A stretch of DNA of 37,428 nucleotides, taken from assembly GCA_945876095.1 (NCBI GenBank), contig CAMCMP010000029.1, positions 1-37,428 of the forward strand, written 5' to 3'. Source of the stretch: Chitinophaga pinensis. Its GTDB lineage: Bacteria > Bacteroidota > Bacteroidia > Chitinophagales > Chitinophagaceae. The stretch's first letter is position 1, and each line of letters begins with the position of its first letter. This document shows, in pieces, positions 16,801 through 25,059 of this stretch. The notes below the pieces were generated by a model. The model saw only the letters and a program-made list of their open reading frames with translations. It was not told the origin of the DNA and searched no databases. A program made the translations under genes and the position numbers.

Positions 16801-19065
16801 ACTTATACCAATTCTTTTGGTTGTTCTCAAAGTGCGATCATTACCGTAAATGCACTTCCAACTATTTCAGGAGTCCTGTCTGTTTGTAAGGCTTCTCAAA
16901 CACAATTGACTGGATCACCTGCTGCGGCAACTTTAAATCCATGGACAAGCTCCAGTTTAGCAACGGCTACAGTTAGTAATACAGGTTTGGTGACAGGGAT
17001 TTTAACTGGATCATCTACCATCACTTATACCAATTCTTTAGGTTGTTCTCAAAGTGTAGCTATTACGGTGAAACCGCTTCCTGAAATTGCCAATGTTGCC
17101 ATCAGCACTTGTACGGGTAGTTTATTTAATTACAATCCAGCCAATGGATTAAATGGAGATGTAGTACCAACAGGCACCACCTATAGCTGGGTAAATCCCA
17201 CAGTAACTAGTGTTGTAACAGGCGGTTCAGCTGGCACCAATTCTTCAACTATTGACGGCAGCTTATTTAATACAAGCAATTTATCTCAAATTGCTATTTA
17301 TACTGTCACGCCAACGGCAGCTGGTTGTGTTGGAAATAATTTTAGATTGACTGTAACAGTGAATCCAATTCCTACAACACCCGTTATTATTGCTTCAGGA
17401 TTTACCACCTTTTGTATTGGAGGGAGCGTAGATTTCACCAGCAGTTATGCAAGCGGAAATCAGTGGTTTAAAAATGGAGTAGCGATTAATTCAGCAACGG
17501 CTTCAAAGATAACAGTTACAGACTCTGGAGCTTATACGGTTGCAGTTACTTCGAATGGATGCACTAGTGCGCCTAGTGTTGCAAAAGTTGTTACCGTTAA
17601 TTTGTTGCCAGTTATTTCAATTACTAGCAATCCAGACAGCGCAGCATTGTGTGCAGGGTTTTCTGCTACCCTTACCGCATCAGGAGCAGCAGTATATTTT
17701 TGGAGTGGGGGGATTGTTAATGCCGTTCCTTTTGTACCCATTCAAACTACCACCTATACTGTAAATGGAATGGATGTAAACGGATGTTCCGGTTCTAAAA
17801 CGGTAACTATAACGGTGTACCCAATACCAGCCAAACCATTGGTTAGTAACAATGTTTATTGTCAAAATGATTTTTCAAGTCCATTGCAGGCAACATCTGT
17901 TAATTCAAATGTGATCAGTTGGTATCATCAAGCATCCGGAGGGTTTGCTATAGCAAGGCCAACTCCGAGTACCTCATTAGCAGGTAAAGACACATTCTAT
18001 GTTACTCAAAAAACTATTTATGGATGCGAAAGTCCAAGAGCATCGTTGATGGTAACTGTTAATCCTTTGCCGATAGATTCTATTTTACCTCCTCCACAAA
18101 ATTTTATTTGTGATGGAACTACGATGATTTTAAATGCTACCAATAGTTATACCTATCAATGGTTAAACAATGGATTGCCAATTACAGGCGCAATAGCTAA
18201 TAATTATTCTGCAATATTAGGAGGCACTTATTCATTTATGATGACCAATCAATTTGGTTGTTTAAATAAATCAAGCAATACAAAAACTATTCAGTTAATA
18301 GAAAAGCCTATTCCTAATTTTACTTTTGATAGTAGGTGTCAATTCACGCCTATAAAGTTTATCAATACAAGTAATTTTGCAAATTCTGGCACCGTATTAT
18401 GGAAGTGGTATTTTGGTAACGGTGATATTGCTACAATAAAAGAGGGTCAATATGCTTATAAGGTTTCTGGAAATTATACAGTTACTCTTTCTGCTACACC
18501 TTCTAATTGTCCGCAATTAGCAGACACAGCCAAAAAAGTCCTTACTATCGAAGCGCCGACAAAGGGAATTAATTATGGTATCGTAGATGCAAAATCGAAA
18601 GTACCTTTTTCATTGAAAGCAAGAGATATTGGAAACATTTATTTTTGGAGTCCATCAACAGGAATTAGTAGTACAAGTATTCCTAATCCAACTACTACAT
18701 TAACGAGTCAGCAATTTTATACTATTCGTATTACGAATGCTGCAGGTTGCGTTACGAATGATTCTATTCAGGTTAGAGTGTTTAATGAATATACAGTTTT
18801 TGTTCCCTCTGGGTTTTCACCGGATGGGGATGGAATGAATGATAAATTGAATCCGTTATTAGCGGGTATTAAGGAGCTGAAAAATTTTAAAGTTTATAAT
18901 CGTTGGGGACAATTACTATATCAATCCAGTGATAAAAATGCAGGTTGGAATGGAACTTTTAATGGAAAGCTTCAAGTTTCTGAAACCTATGTATGGGTAG
19001 TAGAAGCAATCGATCAAGATGGAAAAACTATTCTTAAAACAGGAAAGACCACTTTGATCCGCTAA
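13900..19065 (+). CDS. giant T9SS-secreted surface protein: L-type lectin, Ig-like repeats, type B sorting domain
   Basis: This 1721-residue protein begins with a signal peptide (1-25, ending LAAQ). Residues about 27-262 look like an L-type (legume-like) lectin domain, with GADGLTFCIQQ, a Gly-rich loop and LAIEYDTWPN. A Big1-like domain follows (about 275-375), then three Ig/PKD-like repeats rich in Thr/Ser with a Cys-Trp pattern (about 380-615), and another such domain. Five BIG2-like repeats of exactly 74 residues span 693-1062. More Ig-like units and a PKD-like segment (about 1470-1560) follow. The C-terminus (about 1630-1721: FVPSGFSPDGDGMND, VYNRWGQLLYQS, GWNGTFNGK) is the gliding-motility-associated type B sorting domain. 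The protein is therefore exported by the T9SS and attached or released at the surface, probably as an adhesin that binds glycans. The PorP/SprF partner is 8 bases downstream. Confidence 0.9.
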   Translation: MKYLVKIFILFVLVFIYQPKQLAAQKSGISIYCPDFSPTYQNGWQLNNDAVFISPNVMRLTPNINEQKGSAFWKQKVALKADFSFSFFFSFKITNVGADGLTFCIQQASNTAGSSGGGVGYEFLSGKSLAIEYDTWPNQNENNDHIALDYNGFLHNTGNGYPFQNGSPNVNSTLLDGNTGASLTLRDGNLKYSWIDYNGVTGTLEVRISNTATRPAATALSIPNLNLSSNFSNSDVFFGFTAATGSFNENHFIYSAYANSRYDPISDTTVFKQGTAFITLASSNNIDNCVSPTSTISLLATDQNNNPIINTPLNISLDSGTATFSTNVVTTDNNGRATFILKNVSTANIKVRVTDPSVGAYGTVSVSAINVNDPVNFSIVTNPADTTICNGTAVTLTVNGAGAGTNLIWNTSETATTITKSPGTTTTYSVTVSDATSGCTATKTKTIIVKPLPNIVISESDNSGSAPNDSKLCIGGAVTLTASGGTNYSWVTGESTVSITKYPSITTIYSVVGMDATNCISTVNYTVTVSTLPVISITKTDNSGTTNNDGIICIGSIATLTASGATSYLWNSSETTASINISPLTTTTYTVSATDGLGCAATQNATITINSLPTVSLGNTNFCTGATATLNATASPAGSYTYNWTVPAGATPPGNVASFSTSTAGNYKVFITSTATNCQSTEVTGVVNTILPISGTTSVCVGSQTQLTGSGTPITNNPWVSSSIAKATVSNTGLVTGISPGTTNITYSNTLGCSTTSVVTVNALPIISGTTIVCTGFQTQLTGTGTAATSNAWTSSNTAIASVSSTGLVTGIVAGTTTITYTNSNGCTVSVGLTVNVFPSISGVLSVCNGFQTQLTGSGTPANSNAWISASTSKAIVSNTGLVTGISAGISTITYTNSVGCATTAVITVNAIPTISGLLSVCIESQIQLTGSGTAATNNPWVSDNTAIARISNTGLVTGISNGTSTITYTNSFGCSQSAIITVNALPTISGVLSVCKASQTQLTGSPAAATLNPWTSSSLATATVSNTGLVTGILTGSSTITYTNSLGCSQSVAITVKPLPEIANVAISTCTGSLFNYNPANGLNGDVVPTGTTYSWVNPTVTSVVTGGSAGTNSSTIDGSLFNTSNLSQIAIYTVTPTAAGCVGNNFRLTVTVNPIPTTPVIIASGFTTFCIGGSVDFTSSYASGNQWFKNGVAINSATASKITVTDSGAYTVAVTSNGCTSAPSVAKVVTVNLLPVISITSNPDSAALCAGFSATLTASGAAVYFWSGGIVNAVPFVPIQTTTYTVNGMDVNGCSGSKTVTITVYPIPAKPLVSNNVYCQNDFSSPLQATSVNSNVISWYHQASGGFAIARPTPSTSLAGKDTFYVTQKTIYGCESPRASLMVTVNPLPIDSILPPPQNFICDGTTMILNATNSYTYQWLNNGLPITGAIANNYSAILGGTYSFMMTNQFGCLNKSSNTKTIQLIEKPIPNFTFDSRCQFTPIKFINTSNFANSGTVLWKWYFGNGDIATIKEGQYAYKVSGNYTVTLSATPSNCPQLADTAKKVLTIEAPTKGINYGIVDAKSKVPFSLKARDIGNIYFWSPSTGISSTSIPNPTTTLTSQQFYTIRITNAAGCVTNDSIQVRVFNEYTVFVPSGFSPDGDGMNDKLNPLLAGIKELKNFKVYNRWGQLLYQSSDKNAGWNGTFNGKLQVSETYVWVVEAIDQDGKTILKTGKTTLIR
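15976..17085 (+). repeat. five tandem 222-bp repeats inside the lectin protein gene
   Basis: Repeat starts are at 15976, 16198, 16420, 16642 and 16864, each exactly 222 bases apart, and the pattern breaks after 17085. Each encodes a 74-residue BIG2-like unit: ISG..SVC..(S/F)QTQLTGSGT, then NP/NAW.SS...A.VSNTGLVTGI..G...ITYTNS.GC. The in-register spacing and high likeness at DNA level point to recent tandem duplication and possible copy-number change. Confidence 0.93.
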
Positions 19066-19073
19066 TTTATATT

Positions 19074-20084
19074 ATGAAAAGCAATGTATTCATATTGATT
19101 CTTTGTGTATGCTTTCAGGGCCAAGTTAGCTATGGCCAGCAATATTTATATTCCCAATATTTTGCCAATCCGTTATCTATCAATCCCGCGCTGACAGGTC
19201 ATTTTGGAGGAAGCTATCGCTTTTCTTCTATCAGTAGAAATCAGTGGGCAGAGGATGGCAATCCTTATAAATCTTTAGGAGTTTCTATTGAAAAGGCGTT
19301 GTTAGAAAGTTCATCTACCGGAAAGCTGGGTGTTGGTTTACTCGTTAGTTCTGATAATTCAAATATGGATGCTTTTTCAGTAAAGAGAGCAGCCCTTTCA
19401 GCCGCTTATAATATGGAATTAGATGGTGAAGGAAATGTAGAATTGGGTGCAGGGTTTCAAGGACAGTATAATCAAAGAAGAATTAATCCATACAATTTAA
19501 CTTTCGAAAGTCAATTTGGTTCAGGTGGATTCAATACAGGTATTGCTACCCCTGAAATGTCTAAAGCCTTCACGATGTCTTACACTTCTTTTAATGCAGG
19601 GTTATTGTTAAATGTAAAGTCTTTGGAGGGCAGGCAGGTGGTGTATTTTGGTTTAGCAGCTTATAATGCAAATCAACCCAAATCAAATTTTTTGGATGCT
19701 AGTTTTATTGAACCGATTCGGTGGAATGTACAATCTGGTGGTACCATTCCAATGAATCAAAGCACCAATTTACATTTAAGCAGTATTGTTAGTTTGCAAC
19801 AGGGTGCAAGCGAAATATTATTTGGAGCAGTAGCCAGTTTTGATTTAATAGAAAATGGTGGCGGTAAAAAATTATTAGTGGGAAGTTGGGCAAGGATTAA
19901 AGATGCCTTGATACCTTACATTGGTTTGCAATGGAATGGTGTTCAAGCTGCATTTAGTTATGACATTAATACATCGTCGATCAAAACAGGAGCTTACAAT
20001 AAAAACAGCATGGAATTTTCTTTAGGTTATCAGCCTTGGGGAAGTCTTCTTAAAAAAGAAGTGATTCCTTGTCCCTTCTTTTAA
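19074..20084 (+). CDS. PorP/SprF-family type IX secretion membrane protein
   Basis: The protein has 336 residues with a signal peptide (about 1-21, MKSNVFILILCVCFQGQVSYG with cleavage before QQ) and an outer-membrane beta-barrel pattern. The start YLYSQYFANPLSINPALTG is the characteristic PorP/SprF N-terminus, and the end FSLGYQPWGSLLKKE is also typical. Members are needed to export or attach the type B sorting-domain protein encoded next to them. Here the gene follows the 1721-residue lectin protein by 8 bases, the classic pairing. A weak hairpin terminator lies about 105 bases after the stop. Confidence 0.94.
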   Translation: MKSNVFILILCVCFQGQVSYGQQYLYSQYFANPLSINPALTGHFGGSYRFSSISRNQWAEDGNPYKSLGVSIEKALLESSSTGKLGVGLLVSSDNSNMDAFSVKRAALSAAYNMELDGEGNVELGAGFQGQYNQRRINPYNLTFESQFGSGGFNTGIATPEMSKAFTMSYTSFNAGLLLNVKSLEGRQVVYFGLAAYNANQPKSNFLDASFIEPIRWNVQSGGTIPMNQSTNLHLSSIVSLQQGASEILFGAVASFDLIENGGGKKLLVGSWARIKDALIPYIGLQWNGVQAAFSYDINTSSIKTGAYNKNSMEFSLGYQPWGSLLKKEVIPCPFF

Positions 20085-20189
20085 AGTCTTTTTTCATTAA
20101 TTGGTTATCAAGATCAGACTCTTGAAAAAACATTTTCTCTAAAGTAACATATAGTTTGAAAGCGGTACAGCTGAAATTTTCAAAAAATA

Positions 20190-20219
20190 AAAAGAAAGGA
20201 GTTAAAACTCCCCTCTTTT
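20190..20219 (+). terminator. possible terminator after the PorP/SprF gene
   Basis: The arms AAAAGAAAGGAG and CTCCCCTCTTTT pair over 12 positions with two A/C mismatches around a TTAAAA loop; the 3' arm ends in a short T run. It is about 105 bases after the stop at 20084. Confidence 0.4.
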
Positions 20220-20441
20220 ATAATCTTAGTCAAACCATCATTAGAAAAAAGTTATTTCTTTGAAGCGGCTGGATTTGTAGCTATTTGATCCGTAGCATTT
20301 ATTGCTGCTAATACAAAAAGGCATAATAAATTTTTTCAAATAGTTTTAAAATAAAGGTATCATTTTGATACAAAAAATATTAATAAAATGTTTAACATTA
20401 TATATACTCGAAATATCAGGGGTATTAAAGCTGATATTTAT

Positions 20442-20449
20442 TAACTTTG
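20442..20449 (+). promoter_or_regulatory. possible -7 promoter box of the HxlR gene (TAACTTTG)
   Basis: This is a perfect TAnnTTTG match ending only 5 bases before the ATG at 20455. If used, transcription would begin at or next to the start codon, so the mRNA would be leaderless. No -33 TTTG is seen. Confidence 0.4.
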
Positions 20450-20454
20450 CTATT

Positions 20455-20907
20455 ATGCCAAAAGAAGTAGCCCAAAATATTGATTTTAGATCTATTTGCC
20501 CTGTAGCAACTAGCTTAGATTTAATAGGCGATAAGTGGACCTTATTAATTTTAAGGGACATGTTTTTTGGTCATAAATCAATGTTTAATGAGTTTAAAGA
20601 GTCTATTGAAGAAATACCCAGTAAAATGCTTTCCAATAGACTAAAGAAGCTAGAAAGCCTGGGCTTTATTTCTAAAAATAAAGGCACAAAGAATTTTAAA
20701 AATATTTATTACTTTTTAGAGCCAAAAGGAATAGACACTTTTCCAATAATGGTTGAGTTGGCAATATTTTCAACCAAGTATTTTCTTGATCATCTTGGTA
20801 CTACTTATACCAAAGACTCAAAAACTAGAATGGTTACAGACAAAGTTGCTTATACAAAAGAAATGATAAAAAATTATAAGCGTTTTGTAAAAAACACTTC
20901 AATTTAA
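20455..20907 (+). CDS. HxlR-family winged-helix transcriptional regulator
   Basis: From the ATG at 20455 the protein has 150 residues; the frame reaches back to a TTG at 20365 but the extra residues are unlike the family. The HxlR pattern is clear: a Cys in FRSICPVATSLDLIGDKWTLL (about residues 12-32), the helix LILRDMFFGHKSMFNEF, and the recognition helix with SKMLSNRLKKLESLGFI (about 52-68). The N-terminal Cys is the position used for thiol or aldehyde sensing in some members, such as YodB and HxlR. It is flanked by long gaps, so its target is not obvious; the ThuA fusion gene downstream is a candidate. Confidence 0.9.
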   Translation: MPKEVAQNIDFRSICPVATSLDLIGDKWTLLILRDMFFGHKSMFNEFKESIEEIPSKMLSNRLKKLESLGFISKNKGTKNFKNIYYFLEPKGIDTFPIMVELAIFSTKYFLDHLGTTYTKDSKTRMVTDKVAYTKEMIKNYKRFVKNTSI

Positions 20908-21217
20908 TGAGTAGTCTTATATCATTAAAATACTTTTAAGAATTTACGAGCACCTTTTTCCCTGGTTTACTACAAGTAGTATTCACTCAAAATTTAAATT
21001 ACCATACTGGATTTTAATATCTATCCCTTAATACCTTTCATTCAAAAATGGGTTATTCTGCGACCGTCGATTGATGTAATGATTTTCACTTTTTATTGTA
21101 TTTTTTGACTCTTCCACTTAATACGCTAAATTTATTAAAAGTATCCAGTCAGTGGGTAAAAAATTATATTGATAATATTCGTTCGTATATCAACTTTATT
21201 AAACTTAACTTTTGTTT
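20908..21217. other. intergenic region, 310 bases, no feature recognised
   Basis: AT-rich, with no convincing reading frame, hairpin or perfect promoter box. A TTAACTTTTG just before the ATG at 21218 is one base too long for the TAnnTTTG consensus. Confidence 0.5.
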
Positions 21218-24133
21218 ATGCTATCAATTTTGAAAATATTGTTTTGCTGCATGACAGCATTCTTGTTAACTGTTAACGACTTTTCAAAAAATCCGAGAAG
21301 ACTAGAAATTCTTTTTTTAGGTCATGTTGGTACCCATCATAATTCTGATCAGTTGGTAGATATTATGGCGAAGGAGTATTTTAAGTCGGGTATAAATATT
21401 ACCTATACAACTCGTGTTGATGACTTAAATGAAAAAACCTTGAAGCAATATGACGGATTGGTATTGTACGCTAATTATGATTCTATTGCTGGTTCTCAAG
21501 CAAAAGCGTTGCTAAGTTTTGTAAAAGAAGGAAAAGGTTTTATTCCTATTCATTGTGCTTCTTGGTGTTTTCGAAATTCAAAGGAAGTGGTTGAATTAAT
21601 TGGTGGACAATTTCTTCGTCATGGATACGATTCTTTTCCTGCAATGATTGTACAAAAAAATCATCCGGTAATGAAAGGAATTGAAGATGGATTTTTAACA
21701 AAGGATGAAACCTATATTCATAGTAAGCTAGGTAAAAAAATACGAGTTCTTTCTGAACGTCAGGAGGGCAATCGAAGGGAGCCTTATACTTGGGTGCAGG
21801 AGTTTGGTAAGGGTAGAGTTTTTTATACTGCTTATGGTCATGATGAAATCACTTTTAATAATTCTCAATTTTTAAACTTGGTTAAAAATGGGATTCTTTG
21901 GGCAGTAGGAGATAAAGCGGCAGAGGATTTAGGTGCTTTAACTTTAGCGGATCCGTCTTATACTGATGCAAAAATACCTAACTATGAAAAGAGAGATCCT
22001 ACACCAAAATTACAGGCGCCCCTCTCTCCTGCTGAATCTATGTCTCAAATACAAATTCCTGCTGGATTTGAATTGAAGTTGTTTGCGTCTGAACCGGATA
22101 TCATTAATCCAATCTATATGAATTGGGATGAACGAGGTCGTTTATGGGTAATAGAAACAATTGATTATCCTAATACCGTAAGAGATGATAAAGAACAGGG
22201 AGATGATCGTATCCGTATTTTGGAAGATACAGATGGTGATGGCAAGGCAGATAAATTTACCTTATTTGCAGACAAGTTAAATATACCTACCAGCTTTACT
22301 TTTTCAAATGGAGGAATTATTGTTTCTCAAGCACCTTATTTTCTTTTTCTAAAAGATGAAAATGGAGATGATCGTGCGGATGTAAAAGATACAATCATGA
22401 ACGGTTGGGGAACAAGCGATACGCATGCAGGACCCTCTAATCTTAGATATGGATTAGATAATAATATTTGGGGAACCGTAGGCTATTCAGGATTTTCTGG
22501 AAGTATAGGTAACGAAACAAAAAAATTTAGTCAAGGTATTTATCATTTTAAATCGAATACAAAAAAAGTAAATCAATTTGAGTTTTTAGGAGGTACTAGT
22601 AACAATACTTGGGGGCTAGGTTTTTCAGAAGAGTTTGATGTATTTGCTTCCACGGCCAATAATACGCACAGTGTATTTTTTGGAGTTCCTAAAAGATTAT
22701 TGAGTAAAGTAAATAAGGATGATCCTGGAACAGAGAAAATAGATTCGCATTACCCAATGCATGTGGTAACAAAAAATTTACGGCAAGTAGATGTGTTTGG
22801 AGGATTTACTGCAGCTGCGGGTCACAGTTTATATACTGCCCGTCAATACCCCTCTTCTTTTTGGAACAAGACAGCTTTTGTTACTGAGCCAACAGGCCGG
22901 TTGATTCATACAGTTAACTTGAAACAAAGTGGTGCTGGGCTCAAAGAAATAGGAGATGGAAGAAATTTGTTGGCTAGTGCTGATGAATGGTGTGCACCTA
23001 TTCAGGCAGAAGTGGGACCAGATGGAAATGTATGGGTAACCGATTGGTATGATTTTATTATTCAGCACAATCCAACACCGACTGGTTATGAAACTGGAAA
23101 AGGAAATGCGCATGTTAATCCTTTGAGAGATCATGAGCGGGGAAGAATTTATAGAATCGTATATAAAAATGCGGCGCCTGCAAAAAAAATGTCGCTGAAT
23201 AAAAATGATAAAGCTGGTTTGATTGCCGCCTTATCAAGTAACAATATGTTTTGGCGTACCACGGCACAGCGCTTATTGGTTGAATTGGGTGATGTATCCA
23301 TTGCATCACAATTGTATCCAATAGTTAGCAATCAAAAATTAGATGAAGTTGGTATTAATGCTCCTGCAATTCATGCGCTTTGGACTTTGCATGGACTAGG
23401 ACTTTTGGATGGTAGCAATACTGAAGCTACCAAGGTTGCGGAGAAAGCGCTTACCCATTCTGCTTCAGGAGTAAGGCGCGCTGCAGTTGAGGTGTTGAAA
23501 AATAATATCAATGCTTTGGAGTTGTACAAAAAAGCAAAAGTTTTAAATGATAAAGATCTTCGTGTTAGATTAGCGGTTGTTATTGCAATTTCAGACAGTA
23601 AAGCTTCTTCAGAAGGAATGGCTGCTTTAATACAAATGAATAGTAAGCAAGAAAACAAACAAGATCATTGGATTAGCAAAGCATTGAATGCTGCGATTGG
23701 TATAACAACGACTGTACCTAAAGAAGATAAAATTAATAATAGCACAAAAGCAGATCAGATAATTAATCTAAGTGTAGTAAAAGAGCAGATGAAATATAGT
23801 ATGCAGCAGTTTACAGTAAAGGCTGGAACTATTGTACGACTTACATTGACTAATCCAGATTTTATGCAACACAATTTATTGATTCTTCAACCCGGAAGTA
23901 CAGACAGAGTAGGAGCTGCTGCTGATAAATTAGCTACAGAAAAAAATGGTGCAGACCTTCAGTACATTCCAAAAATGGGGCAAGTGCTTTTCTCAATGCC
24001 ATTAGTGAATCCACAAAAAAGTTATACCATTACATTTAAGGTGCCAGCGATAGCAGGTGACTATCCATATATATGTACTTTTCCAGGTCATTGGCGAATC
24101 ATGAATGGTGTGATGAAAGTAGTTTCTAAATAA
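21218..24133 (+). CDS. ThuA / PVC-type dehydrogenase-like propeller / HEAT / azurin fusion protein
   Basis: From the ATG at 21218 (the frame also has a TTG at 21212) the protein has 971 residues. An N-terminal hydrophobic export signal is followed by a ThuA-like domain (about 28-235), a beta-propeller of the PVC-type membrane-bound dehydrogenase family (about 275-640; FELKLFASEP, NWDERGRLWVIE, DTDGDGKADKF), HEAT-like helices (about 650-840), and a C-terminal cupredoxin (about 865-971). The cupredoxin keeps the azurin type-1 copper ligands: H885 in MQHN, then C953, H958 and M962 in CTFPGHWRIM, at azurin spacing. No CxxCH haem motif is present. It probably oxidises or processes sugars in the periplasm and hands electrons to copper. 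The epimerase gene starts 13 bases later. Confidence 0.85.
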   Translation: MLSILKILFCCMTAFLLTVNDFSKNPRRLEILFLGHVGTHHNSDQLVDIMAKEYFKSGINITYTTRVDDLNEKTLKQYDGLVLYANYDSIAGSQAKALLSFVKEGKGFIPIHCASWCFRNSKEVVELIGGQFLRHGYDSFPAMIVQKNHPVMKGIEDGFLTKDETYIHSKLGKKIRVLSERQEGNRREPYTWVQEFGKGRVFYTAYGHDEITFNNSQFLNLVKNGILWAVGDKAAEDLGALTLADPSYTDAKIPNYEKRDPTPKLQAPLSPAESMSQIQIPAGFELKLFASEPDIINPIYMNWDERGRLWVIETIDYPNTVRDDKEQGDDRIRILEDTDGDGKADKFTLFADKLNIPTSFTFSNGGIIVSQAPYFLFLKDENGDDRADVKDTIMNGWGTSDTHAGPSNLRYGLDNNIWGTVGYSGFSGSIGNETKKFSQGIYHFKSNTKKVNQFEFLGGTSNNTWGLGFSEEFDVFASTANNTHSVFFGVPKRLLSKVNKDDPGTEKIDSHYPMHVVTKNLRQVDVFGGFTAAAGHSLYTARQYPSSFWNKTAFVTEPTGRLIHTVNLKQSGAGLKEIGDGRNLLASADEWCAPIQAEVGPDGNVWVTDWYDFIIQHNPTPTGYETGKGNAHVNPLRDHERGRIYRIVYKNAAPAKKMSLNKNDKAGLIAALSSNNMFWRTTAQRLLVELGDVSIASQLYPIVSNQKLDEVGINAPAIHALWTLHGLGLLDGSNTEATKVAEKALTHSASGVRRAAVEVLKNNINALELYKKAKVLNDKDLRVRLAVVIAISDSKASSEGMAALIQMNSKQENKQDHWISKALNAAIGITTTVPKEDKINNSTKADQIINLSVVKEQMKYSMQQFTVKAGTIVRLTLTNPDFMQHNLLILQPGSTDRVGAAADKLATEKNGADLQYIPKMGQVLFSMPLVNPQKSYTITFKVPAIAGDYPYICTFPGHWRIMNGVMKVVSK

Positions 24134-24146
24134 ATTTAAATTATTG

Positions 24147-25013
24147 ATGGCAATGAATATTCAATATGGTGTGAGTACTTGGTTATGGACCTCACCATTT
24201 AAAACGGATTCAATTGAGAGTCTATTTAAAAAAGTAGCTGACTTAGGTTTTACAGCAATTGAGATTGCGGTGGAAGATCCTTCTATAATTGATAATGCAG
24301 CTGTAAAAAAAGGATTAGAAAAATATCATTTAACGCCCATCGTATGTGCGGCTTTTGGAAGTACGCGCGATCTTACCCATGAGGATCCTGCGGTTCATGA
24401 GCATTGCCTTCGTTACATAGAAGCCTGTTTGCAATGTTGCAAAGCTTGGGGTGCCGAATTTGTTGCTGGTCCGATGTATTCTGCTGTAGGTAAAACGAGA
24501 ATGTTGCCACCTGAAAAAAGAAAAGCAGAATGGGAGCTAGCGGTTAAGAATCTGCGTAAAGCTTGCGAAATGGCAGCGCAGTATGAATGTTATCTTGCTT
24601 TAGAACCCTTGAATCGTTTCGAATCTGACTTAGTTAATACAGCAAAAGATGTTTGTAGAATGGTGGACGATATTGATCATCCAGCAGCAAGGATAATGCT
24701 CGATAGTTTTCACATGAATATTGAAGAGGTTAATCCTTATCAAGCAATTGTAGATGCAGGAGATCGATTAATTCACTTTCAAATTTCTGAAAATCATCGC
24801 GGTATTCCTGGTTCAGGTACTACACCGTGGGTAGACTATCGGAGAGGGTTAAACGCAATTAATTATAAGGGGGTAATTAGCATAGAGAGTTTTACACCTA
24901 ATAATCAAGAGCTGGCTGAAGCTGTTTGCATCTGGCGTCCTTTCGCTGATAGCCAGGATGAGTTTGCAAGCAGTGGACTTAAATTCATGCAGCATTTATT
25001 TACGAATGAGTAA
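24147..25013 (+). CDS. sugar isomerase/epimerase, D-tagatose/D-psicose 3-epimerase-like TIM barrel
   Basis: The protein has 288 residues from the ATG at 24147 (a TTG precedes it). It is an AP-endonuclease-2-type TIM barrel. The four metal ligands of ketose 3-epimerases can be placed: E153 in LEPLNRFE, D186 in MLDSFHMNIEE, H210 in HFQISENHRG, and E247 in SIESF; these positions are almost the same as in the Pseudomonas cichorii enzyme (152, 185, 211, 246). It should move the configuration of a keto-sugar or keto-glycoside at C3 in the cytoplasm; the exact substrate is open. It follows the ThuA-azurin fusion by 13 bases and is probably in one operon with it. The Gfo/Idh/MocA gene comes next, after a repeat. 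Confidence 0.9.
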   Translation: MAMNIQYGVSTWLWTSPFKTDSIESLFKKVADLGFTAIEIAVEDPSIIDNAAVKKGLEKYHLTPIVCAAFGSTRDLTHEDPAVHEHCLRYIEACLQCCKAWGAEFVAGPMYSAVGKTRMLPPEKRKAEWELAVKNLRKACEMAAQYECYLALEPLNRFESDLVNTAKDVCRMVDDIDHPAARIMLDSFHMNIEEVNPYQAIVDAGDRLIHFQISENHRGIPGSGTTPWVDYRRGLNAINYKGVISIESFTPNNQELAEAVCIWRPFADSQDEFASSGLKFMQHLFTNE

Positions 25014-25059
25014 ATAATTTATTGCGGATCAATAAAATCAACTATTAGTTTAAAAAAAT

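Larger units (their letters stand above)
20085..20454. other. intergenic region, 370 bases
   Basis: It holds a possible terminator at 20190-20219 and the promoter box of the HxlR gene at 20442-20449. On the minus strand at about 20256-20325 there is a signal-peptide-like reading frame ending in NPAASKK, but it has no start codon and is closed upstream by TGA. Nothing else recognisable is seen. Confidence 0.6.

Noticed and set aside
20256..20325. Minus-strand signal-peptide-like frame (LCLFVLAAINATDQ, ending NPAASKK)
   Set aside because: There is no start codon in frame and a TGA closes it just upstream; a single-base change would be needed to open it. Could be a decayed small gene, but this cannot be shown.
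20365..20454. N-terminal extension of the HxlR protein from TTG at 20365
   Set aside because: The extra 30 residues are hydrophobic and unlike HxlR proteins; the ATG at 20455 gives a normal family length.
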